Below are positions 1 through 4,875 of a DNA stretch of 7,018 nt, piece after piece. This DNA is from JBFGWM01 sp041588495 (GTDB lineage: Bacteria; Pseudomonadota; Gammaproteobacteria; Pseudomonadales; JBFGWM01). The position numbers and the translations under genes are program-made. Numbering within the stretch: position 1 is the first letter of the stretch; each line of letters starts with the position of its first letter. The notes beneath the pieces were generated by a model. It was not told where the DNA came from and searched no databases. It was given only the letters and a program-made list of their open reading frames with translations. The stretch lies in contig JBFGWM010000151.1 in the NCBI GenBank assembly GCA_041588495.1, positions 1 through 7,018 on the forward strand, in the 5' to 3' direction.

Positions 1-726
1 ACTGCCGGCACCATGGAGCAGATGTACGAGCGCGCCGAGTTCGCCAAGGAACTGGGCAGCGTGATCATCATGGTCGACCTGGTGATCGGCTGGACCGCGA
101 TCCAGTCGATCGCCGAGTGGTGCCGGGCCAACGACATGATCATGCACATGCACCGCGCCGGGCACGGCACCTACACGCGGCAGAAGAATCACGGCGTCAG
201 CTTCCGGGTGATCGCCAAGTGGCTGCGCCTTGCCGGCTGCGACCACCTGCACGGTGGCACCGCCGTGGGCAAGCTGGAAGGTGACCCGCCGACCGTGCAG
301 GGCTACTACAACGTCATGCGCGACAGCTACACGAAGACCGACCTGTCCCGCGGACTGCACTTCGACATGGACTGGGCAGACACCAAGAAGGTCATGCCGG
401 TGGCATCCGGCGGCATCCACGCCGGCCAGATGCACCAGTTGCTGGACCTGTTCGGCGACGACGTCTGCCTGCAGTTCGGCGGCGGCACCATCGGTCACCC
501 GGGCGGCATCCAGGCGGGCGCGACCGCCAACCGCGTGGCGCTCGAGGCGATGGTCAAGGCCCGTAACGAGGGCGTCGACATCATCAACGAGGGTCCCGAG
601 GTCCTGCGCAAGGCGGCACAGTGGTGCACGCCCCTGCAGCAGGCGCTCGATACCTGGGGCAGCGTCACGTTCAACTACGCGCCCACCGATTCCAGCGACT
701 ACGTGCCCACGCCGTCCGTCGCCTGA
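1..726 (+). CDS. cbbL: RuBisCO large subunit, red-type form IC (C-terminal half, 5' end outside window)
   Basis: This gene encodes the catalytic subunit of ribulose-1,5-bisphosphate carboxylase/oxygenase, which fixes CO2 in the cytoplasm. The frame is open from base 1, so the gene is cut by the window edge; the ATG at 13 is internal. The 241 visible residues are about half of a normal ~485-residue subunit and cover most of the C-terminal barrel. Visible active-site elements, in spinach numbering with an offset of 243 from the visible residue, are HR at 294/295, His298, His327, the loop-6 Lys334 in GKLEGDP, Ser379 in VASGGIH, and Gly403/404 in FGGGTIGHP. The carbamylated Lys201 and its neighbours lie upstream. 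GTYTRQKNHGVSFR, SGGIHAGQMHQL and the ending DYVPTPSVA are red-type signatures, unlike the cyanobacterial/plant type. One oddity is a Gly at spinach position 328 (DHLHGGT), where Ser, Ala or Thr is usual. cbbS follows after 20 nt. Confidence 0.98.
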   Translation, partial: TAGTMEQMYERAEFAKELGSVIIMVDLVIGWTAIQSIAEWCRANDMIMHMHRAGHGTYTRQKNHGVSFRVIAKWLRLAGCDHLHGGTAVGKLEGDPPTVQGYYNVMRDSYTKTDLSRGLHFDMDWADTKKVMPVASGGIHAGQMHQLLDLFGDDVCLQFGGGTIGHPGGIQAGATANRVALEAMVKARNEGVDIINEGPEVLRKAAQWCTPLQQALDTWGSVTFNYAPTDSSDYVPTPSVA

Positions 727-732
727 GCACAC

Positions 733-737
733 GGGAG
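733..737 (+). promoter_or_regulatory. Shine-Dalgarno sequence deciding the cbbS start
   Basis: GGGAG lies 9 nt before the ATG at 747. A second ATG follows directly at 750, but the spacing to it is 12 nt, so 747 is preferred. The site lies in the 20-nt gap after the cbbL stop codon. Confidence 0.6.
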
Positions 738-746
738 ATTCCTGCC

Positions 747-1181
747 ATGATGAGCAATCCGACCGGCCGCATTACCCAGGGCCAGTTCAGTTTCCTGCCG
801 GACCTGACCGACGACGAGATCCGTCTGCAGATCGAGTACGGCCTCGAGAAAGGCTACGCGTGGAGCGTCGAGTACACCGACGACCCGCACCCGCGCAACA
901 CCTACTGGGAAATGTACGGCAATCCCATGTTCGACCTGCGCGATGCCGCGGGCGTGATGGAGGAAGTGAAGAACTGCCGGAACACCTTTCCCAACCTCTA
1001 CATCCGCCTGATGGCCTTTGATTCGACCCGCGGGATCGAGTCGATCGTCATGAGCTTCATCGTCAACCGCCCGGATGACGAGCCCGGCTTTATGCTCCAG
1101 CGGCAGGAAGCCAACGGCCGGAACATGCGCTACACCACGCATGGCTACGGTACCGACAAGCCGGAAGGCACCCGGTACTGA
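747..1181 (+). CDS. cbbS: RuBisCO small subunit, red-type form IC
   Basis: This gene encodes the small subunit of the hexadecameric (L8S8) RuBisCO. The 144-residue product contains the red-type CbbS landmarks: RITQGQFSFLPDLTDDEI at residues 8-25, VEYTDDPHPRNTYWEM at 41-56, the FIVNRP strand at 104-109, and a C-terminal segment at about 113-144 ending in DKPEGTRY. In red-type enzymes this C-terminal extension forms the beta-hairpin that lines the central solvent channel, in place of the longer internal loop of green-type small subunits. The N-terminus (MMSNPTG) is a few residues longer than many homologues, which begin close to MRITQG. The start at 747 is chosen for its Shine-Dalgarno sequence; a longer frame opening at 621 would overlap cbbL and is not supported. 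cbbL and cbbS are 20 nt apart and clearly cotranscribed. Confidence 0.98.
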   Translation: MMSNPTGRITQGQFSFLPDLTDDEIRLQIEYGLEKGYAWSVEYTDDPHPRNTYWEMYGNPMFDLRDAAGVMEEVKNCRNTFPNLYIRLMAFDSTRGIESIVMSFIVNRPDDEPGFMLQRQEANGRNMRYTTHGYGTDKPEGTRY

Positions 1182-1195
1182 GCCGGCCGGAAAAC

Positions 1196-1211
1196 TCCAG
1201 GATCCCCTGGA
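1196..1211 (+). other. Small hairpin just downstream of cbbS
   Basis: TCCAGG and CCTGGA form a 6-bp perfect stem around a 4-nt ATCC loop, 14 nt after the cbbS stop. It is the first of two stem-loops in the cbbS-cbbX spacer. No T-run follows, so it is not a classical terminator; it may help protect the 3' end of a cbbLS message. The function is inferred. Confidence 0.4.
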
Positions 1212-1238
1212 CCGTGAAAGACACAGCGCACAGCGGCA

Positions 1239-1258
1239 GGCCGGGTTCCGACCCGGCC
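1239..1258 (+). other. Strong GC hairpin with UNCG-type loop between cbbS and cbbX
   Basis: GGCCGGGT and ACCCGGCC form a perfect 8-bp stem closed by a TCCG (UCCG in RNA) loop. It lies in the middle of the only sizeable gap inside the cluster. The downstream bases (GTCGTGGCGCG) are not T-rich, so efficient intrinsic termination is unlikely. A processing barrier or 3'-end stabiliser that keeps cbbLS mRNA more abundant than the downstream message is the simplest reading, and partial attenuation is the alternative. Structure is seen; role is inferred. Confidence 0.55.
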
Positions 1259-1278
1259 GTCGTGGCGCGACGCGGTGC

Positions 1279-1322
1279 CGGAATGCGGCCCGCGACTCGT
1301 TCACCCGATGATCGGAATGCGG
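1279..1322 (+). repeat. Direct repeat CGGAATGCGG in the cbbX leader
   Basis: The 10-nt word CGGAATGCGG occurs at 1279-1288 and again at 1313-1322, 34 nt apart, just before the cbbX start at 1326. The second copy supplies the only purine-rich bases that could act as a ribosome binding site for cbbX. It may be chance in GC-rich DNA. Confidence 0.35.
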
Positions 1323-1325
1323 AGC

Positions 1326-2252
1326 ATGGCTGAAATCCAGGAAGCAAACAGCGGAACGGTGGATCTGCAGGCCCTGCTGCAGGAAAGCGATGTCAACAGC
1401 GTGCTCGACCAGCTCGACCGCGAGTTGATCGGCCTGGCGCCGGTCAAGCGGCGCATTCGTGAAATCGCGGCGTTCCTGCTGGTGACCAAGGCACGCCAGC
1501 AACTCGGACTCGAAGCCGCCCCGCCGTCCCTCCACATGTGCTTCACCGGGAATCCCGGCACCGGCAAGACCACCGTCGCCATGCGCATGGCGGAAATCCT
1601 TCACCGCCTCGGCTATGTCCGCAAGGGCCACGTGGTAGCCGTGACCCGGGACGACCTCGTCGGACAGTACATCGGTCACACCGCGCCCAAGACCAAGGAA
1701 ATACTCAAGAAGGCGATGGGAGGCGTGCTCTTCATCGACGAGGCGTACTACCTGTACCGGCCTGAGAACGAGCGTGACTACGGCCAGGAGGCCATCGAGA
1801 TTTTGCTCCAGGTGATGGAGAACCAGCGCGACGACCTGGTGGTAATCCTCGCCGGCTACGCGGATCGCATGGCCACCTTTTTCTCCTCCAACCCCGGCAT
1901 GGCTTCCCGCATTGCCCACAACCTGGACTTCCCCGACTACTCGCCGGATGAATTGTTCCAGATCGCGGAAAAGATGCTGGAGGAGCAACACTACACGCTC
2001 AGTCCCGAAGCGAAGACCGCGCTCGGCGAGTACATCGAGCGCCGCCTGCGCCAACCGAATTTCGCCAACGCGCGCTCGATCCGCAACGCGCTGGACCGGG
2101 CCCGCCTGCGGCATGCGAACCGCCTGTTCGAACAGGCCACCGAGGGCACGCAACTCACCGCAAACGACCTCAGCGAGATCGGCGGCCCCGACCTGCGGGC
2201 GTCGCGCGTGTTCTCGAATGAACCGGACCCCGACGCGACCCCGGGTCGCTAA
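1326..2252 (+). CDS. cbbX: Red-type RuBisCO activase CbbX (AAA+ ATPase)
   Basis: CbbX is the hexameric AAA+ motor that reactivates red-type RuBisCO. It is stimulated by ribulose-1,5-bisphosphate and engages the C-terminal tail of CbbL to release tight-binding sugar phosphates. The 308-residue product has Walker A GNPGTGKT at 75-82, the pore-loop motif QYIGHTAPKT at 114-123 (Tyr115), Walker B VLFIDEA at 134-140, a sensor-1 strand LVVILAGY at 171-178, the arginine-finger region SRIAH at 194-198 and a sensor-2 region NARSIRN at 248-254. The length is normal for CbbX. In-frame alternative starts exist at 1275 (GTG), 1308 and 1317; 1326 gives the usual short N-terminus (MAEIQ) before VDLQALL. None of the starts has a good Shine-Dalgarno sequence, which suggests low translation, fitting the need for little activase relative to RuBisCO. 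It lies 144 nt after cbbS and 9 nt before cbbF. Confidence 0.97.
   Translation: MAEIQEANSGTVDLQALLQESDVNSVLDQLDRELIGLAPVKRRIREIAAFLLVTKARQQLGLEAAPPSLHMCFTGNPGTGKTTVAMRMAEILHRLGYVRKGHVVAVTRDDLVGQYIGHTAPKTKEILKKAMGGVLFIDEAYYLYRPENERDYGQEAIEILLQVMENQRDDLVVILAGYADRMATFFSSNPGMASRIAHNLDFPDYSPDELFQIAEKMLEEQHYTLSPEAKTALGEYIERRLRQPNFANARSIRNALDRARLRHANRLFEQATEGTQLTANDLSEIGGPDLRASRVFSNEPDPDATPGR
2235..2249 (+). other. Inverted repeat at the cbbX stop, next to the cbbF ribosome binding site
   Basis: GCGACCC and GGGTCGC flank a single central C. As RNA this would fold as a 6-bp stem with a 3-nt loop. It ends one base before the TAA stop of cbbX and abuts the AAGGA of cbbF. A stem here could hold the cbbF leader until ribosomes translating cbbX melt it, which would reinforce coupling. 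Role is inferred. Confidence 0.35.
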
Positions 2253-2255
2253 GGA
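2251..2255 (+). promoter_or_regulatory. cbbF Shine-Dalgarno overlapping the cbbX stop codon
   Basis: AAGGA begins within the TAA stop codon of cbbX (2250-2252) and sits 6 nt before the cbbF ATG at 2262. The overlap supports translational coupling and fixes the cbbF start. Confidence 0.65.
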
Positions 2256-2261
2256 TTACTG

Positions 2262-3341
2262 ATGCACCTGTTTACCGGGCGAACAACGCTTTCAAAGTTT
2301 GTCATTGAGCATCTTGGTGGCGACAGCGAACACGCCTCCCTGGCCGCACTGCTGGTCGATGTCGCCGCGGCGATCAAGACCATCTCGGCGATTTCCGGCA
2401 AGGGCGCACTGGGCGGAATGTACGACAACAGCGGGACCGAGAATCCCCAGGGCGACCACCAGAAGAAACTCGACGTGATCGCCAACGCGATCTTCGTCGA
2501 GCACTGCAGCTTCAGCAGTCCGGTGGCGGGCATGGTCTCGGCAGAGACCGAGGACCCGATCTACAACTCCGGAGACCTGCTCCAGGGTCGCTACCTGCTC
2601 ATGTTCGATCCCCTGGAGGGTTCCGCGCAGATCGAGCTCAATGTTCCGCTCGGCACCATCTTCTCGATCCACGAGTACCGGGGCCAGGGCAAGCCGGAAA
2701 CCGCCGACTTCCTGCAATGCGGTGGCCGCCAGGTCGCGGCCGGCTACGCGATCTACGGGCCCGCCACCATGCTGGTGCTGACGGCAGGCAAGGGAACCTA
2801 CGGGTTCACCCTGGACCGGGAAATCGGCAATTTCGTGCTCACTCACCCGGACATGCAGATTCCCGCGGACACCACGCACTTCGCCATCAACACCAGTAAC
2901 GAACGTTTCTGGGAGCCGCCCATCCTGCGCTACGTGGCCGAGTGCAAGGAAGGCAGCACGGGCATCCGCGGCAAGGATTTCAACATGCGCTGGAATGCAT
3001 CCACCGTGGCCGATGTGCACCGCATCCTCATGCAGGGCGGGGTGTTCATGGATCCGCGCAGCACCCGCGACCTCGACATGCCGGCCCGCCTGCGACTGAT
3101 GTACGAGGCCAGCCCGATGGCGTTCGTGGTCGAACAGGCGGGTGGGTGTGCCATCACCGGGCGCGAGCGAATCCTGGATGTCGACCCCGACACGCTGCAT
3201 GAACGGGTACCGGTCATGCTGGGGTCGAAGCACGAGATCGAACGCATTGAGCAATACCATCATGAGTTCGATACCGGGACCGACAAGCCTTACCAGTCCC
3301 CGCTGTTCAATACCCGCTCCCTGTACCGCGTGGAAAACTGA
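2262..3341 (+). CDS. cbbF: Class I fructose-1,6-bisphosphatase with altered active-site residues
   Basis: Class I FBPases remove the 1-phosphate from fructose-1,6-bisphosphate with divalent metals, giving fructose-6-phosphate for ribulose bisphosphate regeneration. The 359-residue length and the framework are typical: GDHQKKLDVIAN at 64-75, GTIFSI at 131-136, GYAIYGPATMLVLT at 161-174, FVLTHPDM at 191-198, GKDFNMRW at 237-244, LRLMYE at 277-282 and EQAGG at 291-295. The active-site loops are unusual. The metal motif usually read DPLDGSSN is DPLEGSAQ (116-123). The usual SEE is SAE (93-95), replacing a metal-ligand Glu with Ala. The substrate-site Tyr in FxYP is Asp264. The metal ligands Asp116 and Glu282 remain, as do Asp65 and Asp71. 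The frame is intact, so it is not a decayed gene. It could be an FBPase with altered metal use, a related sugar bisphosphatase, or a catalytically weak paralogue. Spacing and Shine-Dalgarno overlap indicate coupling with cbbX and cbbP. Confidence 0.93.
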   Translation: MHLFTGRTTLSKFVIEHLGGDSEHASLAALLVDVAAAIKTISAISGKGALGGMYDNSGTENPQGDHQKKLDVIANAIFVEHCSFSSPVAGMVSAETEDPIYNSGDLLQGRYLLMFDPLEGSAQIELNVPLGTIFSIHEYRGQGKPETADFLQCGGRQVAAGYAIYGPATMLVLTAGKGTYGFTLDREIGNFVLTHPDMQIPADTTHFAINTSNERFWEPPILRYVAECKEGSTGIRGKDFNMRWNASTVADVHRILMQGGVFMDPRSTRDLDMPARLRLMYEASPMAFVVEQAGGCAITGRERILDVDPDTLHERVPVMLGSKHEIERIEQYHHEFDTGTDKPYQSPLFNTRSLYRVEN

Positions 3342-3343
3342 GG
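3340..3343 (+). promoter_or_regulatory. cbbP Shine-Dalgarno overlapping the cbbF stop codon
   Basis: GAGG includes the last two bases of the cbbF TGA stop (3339-3341) and lies 6 nt before the cbbP ATG at 3350. It fixes the cbbP start and suggests translational coupling. Confidence 0.65.
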
Positions 3344-3349
3344 CGAACC

Positions 3350-4222
3350 ATGTCGATCAAGAACCCCATCATCGCGGTGACCGGATCTTCCGGAGCCGGA
3401 ACGTCCACCGTCATGCGCAGCTTCGAGCACATTTTCCGGCGCGAACATATAACCGCCGGGGTCATCGAGGGGGACGCCTATCACCGCTATGACCGCAAGG
3501 GCATGCGGGTTGCGATTGAGGAAGCCACACGCCGCGGCAACAATCACTTCAGCCACTTCGGACCCGAGGCCAACCTGCTCAAGGAACTCGAGGAATGCTT
3601 TGCATCCTACGGGGAAACCGGCACGTGCAAGACCCGCAAGTACCTGCACAGCGCGGACGAGGCCGAGCCCTACGGACAGCAATCCGGCGAGTTCACTCCG
3701 TGGACGGAGATCGAACCCGGCACCGACCTGCTGTTCTACGAGGGACTGCACGGCGCCTACGCCGATGAGACCGTCGACGTGGCCCGCCATGTCGACCTGA
3801 TGATCGGCGTGGTGCCGATCATCAACCTGGAGTGGATCCAGAAACTGCATCGCGACCAGCGCCATCGCGGTTATTCCCAGGAAGCGGTGGTGGACACCAT
3901 CCTGCGCCGGATGCCCGACTACGTGAACCACATGTGTCCGCAGTTCTCGCGCACCCACATCAACTTCCAGCGGGTGCCCGCGGTGGATACGTCGAACCCG
4001 TTCATTGCCATGGACGTGCCCAATTCCGACGAGAGCATGGTCATCATCCGCTTCGCGGACCCCCGCGGCATCGATTTCCCGTACCTGTTGTCGATGCTGC
4101 ACGACTCGTGGATGAGCCGGCCCAACAACATCGTGATCCCGGGGGGCAAGATGGGCGTCGCGCTGCAGTTGATCCTGACCCCGATGATCCTGCGCCTGAT
4201 GGACATCAAGAAACGCGCCTGA
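3350..4222 (+). CDS. cbbP: Phosphoribulokinase, proteobacterial class I
   Basis: This enzyme phosphorylates ribulose-5-phosphate with ATP to give ribulose-1,5-bisphosphate, the RuBisCO substrate. At 290 residues it matches the short, octameric bacterial class (about 290) rather than the longer cyanobacterial/plant class. Positions correspond one-to-one with the Rhodobacter sphaeroides enzyme: P-loop GSSGAGTST at 12-20, catalytic base Asp42 in EGDAYHR, His45 and Arg49, Glu131 in FYEGLHG, Lys165, Arg168 and Arg173 in QKLHRDQRHRGY, and Arg186/187 in ILRRM. The allosteric arginines at 234 (VIIRF) and 257 (WMSRP) are present, so NADH activation and AMP inhibition are expected from the family. Two cysteines, Cys83 and Cys93, occur where the Rhodobacter sequence as I recall it has non-cysteine residues; Cys93 lies in the YGETGxxxTR loop. 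It starts 8 nt after cbbF; the thioredoxin-fold gene begins 51 nt downstream. Confidence 0.97.
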   Translation: MSIKNPIIAVTGSSGAGTSTVMRSFEHIFRREHITAGVIEGDAYHRYDRKGMRVAIEEATRRGNNHFSHFGPEANLLKELEECFASYGETGTCKTRKYLHSADEAEPYGQQSGEFTPWTEIEPGTDLLFYEGLHGAYADETVDVARHVDLMIGVVPIINLEWIQKLHRDQRHRGYSQEAVVDTILRRMPDYVNHMCPQFSRTHINFQRVPAVDTSNPFIAMDVPNSDESMVIIRFADPRGIDFPYLLSMLHDSWMSRPNNIVIPGGKMGVALQLILTPMILRLMDIKKRA

Positions 4223-4260
4223 TTCGGTTTCAGAACGCCCCCATTACCCATTCCCAGACC

Positions 4261-4265
4261 AGGAG
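4261..4265 (+). promoter_or_regulatory. Shine-Dalgarno of the thioredoxin-fold gene
   Basis: AGGAG lies 8 nt before the ATG at 4274 and supports that start over the in-frame methionines at codons 8 and 9. No convincing promoter is visible in the 51-nt gap after cbbP, so read-through from the cbb transcript is likely. Confidence 0.6.
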
Positions 4266-4273
4266 CAAACCTC

Positions 4274-4837
4274 ATGGCCCGGACACCATCAAACATGATG
4301 CCACTCGGCACGCCGGCCCCCGACTTCACGCTCCCGGACACCGTGTCCGGTGCGACCCGTTCACTGCGTGAACTCGCCTCCGGCAAGGCCACCGTGGTGA
4401 TGTTCATCTGCAACCACTGTCCCTACGTGAAACACATCAATCCGGAACTGGTGCGCCTGGCGAACGAGTACCAGGCGAAGGGCGTGGCGTTCATCGCGAT
4501 CTCGTCAAACGACGTCAACGATTATCCGGAAGACGCTCCGGAGAAGATGAAGGAGACCGCCGCCGCGGAGGGCTACCCGTTCCCCTACCTGTACGACGAG
4601 ACCCAGGACGTGGCCAAGGCCTACGATGCGGCCTGCACACCCGACTTCTACGTGTTCGACGGCAACCTGCGCTGCGCCTACCGGGGACGCCTGGATGCCT
4701 CCACGCCCCGCAACGAGGAACCGCTGACCGGAGCCGACATGCGTGCCGCCCTGGATGCGATCCTGTCCGGACAACCCCTTTCGGAAGAGCAGTTGCCATC
4801 GGTGGGGTGCAACATCAAGTGGAAGAACGAGGGCTGA
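4274..4837 (+). CDS. Thioredoxin-fold peroxiredoxin-like protein (CNHC motif)
   Basis: The 187-residue product belongs to the AhpC/TSA-Redoxin-like group of thioredoxin-fold proteins. Features are an N-terminal redoxin segment LGTPAPDFTLPD at 11-22, a strand leading into FICNHCPYVKHI at 44-55 with a CxxC pair (Cys46/Cys49), FIAISSND at 73-80, FPYLYDETQDVAKAY at 103-117, the cis-proline segment CTPDFYVFD at 121-129, and a conserved tail SVGCNIKWK at 176-184. No signal peptide or membrane segment is seen, so it should be cytoplasmic. The CxxC pair suggests thiol-disulfide exchange or peroxide reduction, but the substrate of this family is not established to my knowledge. It is the last gene on the + strand and probably shares the cbb transcript. 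A link to redox control of the Calvin enzymes is possible, as is general oxidative protection; neither is shown. Confidence 0.9.
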   Translation: MARTPSNMMPLGTPAPDFTLPDTVSGATRSLRELASGKATVVMFICNHCPYVKHINPELVRLANEYQAKGVAFIAISSNDVNDYPEDAPEKMKETAAAEGYPFPYLYDETQDVAKAYDAACTPDFYVFDGNLRCAYRGRLDASTPRNEEPLTGADMRAALDAILSGQPLSEEQLPSVGCNIKWKNEG

Positions 4838-4839
4838 GC

Positions 4840-4865
4840 CCCCGATCCGCTACTGGCGAGCGGGG
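4840..4865. terminator. Possible terminator hairpin in the convergent junction
   Basis: CCCCG at 4840-4844 pairs with CGGGG at 4861-4865, extended inward by TC/GA and GC/GC pairs around a TACTG loop, with one A-G mismatch and one bulged C. It begins 3 nt after the stop of the thioredoxin-fold gene. Only TTGAT follows on the + strand and there is no T-run on the - strand, so it is a weak candidate, perhaps serving both converging genes or needing Rho. Confidence 0.35.
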
Positions 4866-4875
4866 TTGATCAACC
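4864..4875. repeat. 12-bp perfect palindrome over the stop codon of the WD40 gene
   Basis: GGTTGATCAACC is a perfect palindrome that contains the WD40 gene's stop codon (4870-4872, read on the - strand) and shares its first two bases with the preceding hairpin. It could add to a two-way termination region or be incidental. Confidence 0.35.

Noticed and set aside
230..1021. A + strand frame overlapping cbbL and cbbS
   Set aside because: It is an out-of-frame Arg/Ala/Pro/Ser-rich translation spanning the cbbL stop and cbbS start, typical of a GC-rich shadow frame.
1..1181. Green-type or carboxysomal RuBisCO
   Set aside because: The large- and small-subunit signatures are red-type, CbbX follows, and no carboxysome shell genes are present.
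1239..1258. Intrinsic terminator after cbbS
   Set aside because: The stem is strong but no T-run follows, and cbbX must be expressed with RuBisCO, so complete termination is unlikely.
699..2153. A 484-codon open frame on the - strand across cbbS and cbbX
   Set aside because: It is antisense to two confidently identified genes, its translation resembles no family I know, and long antisense frames are expected in GC-rich coding DNA.
2292..3263. A 323-codon open frame on the - strand within cbbF
   Set aside because: It is fully antisense to cbbF and low in complexity, an effect of codon bias rather than a gene.
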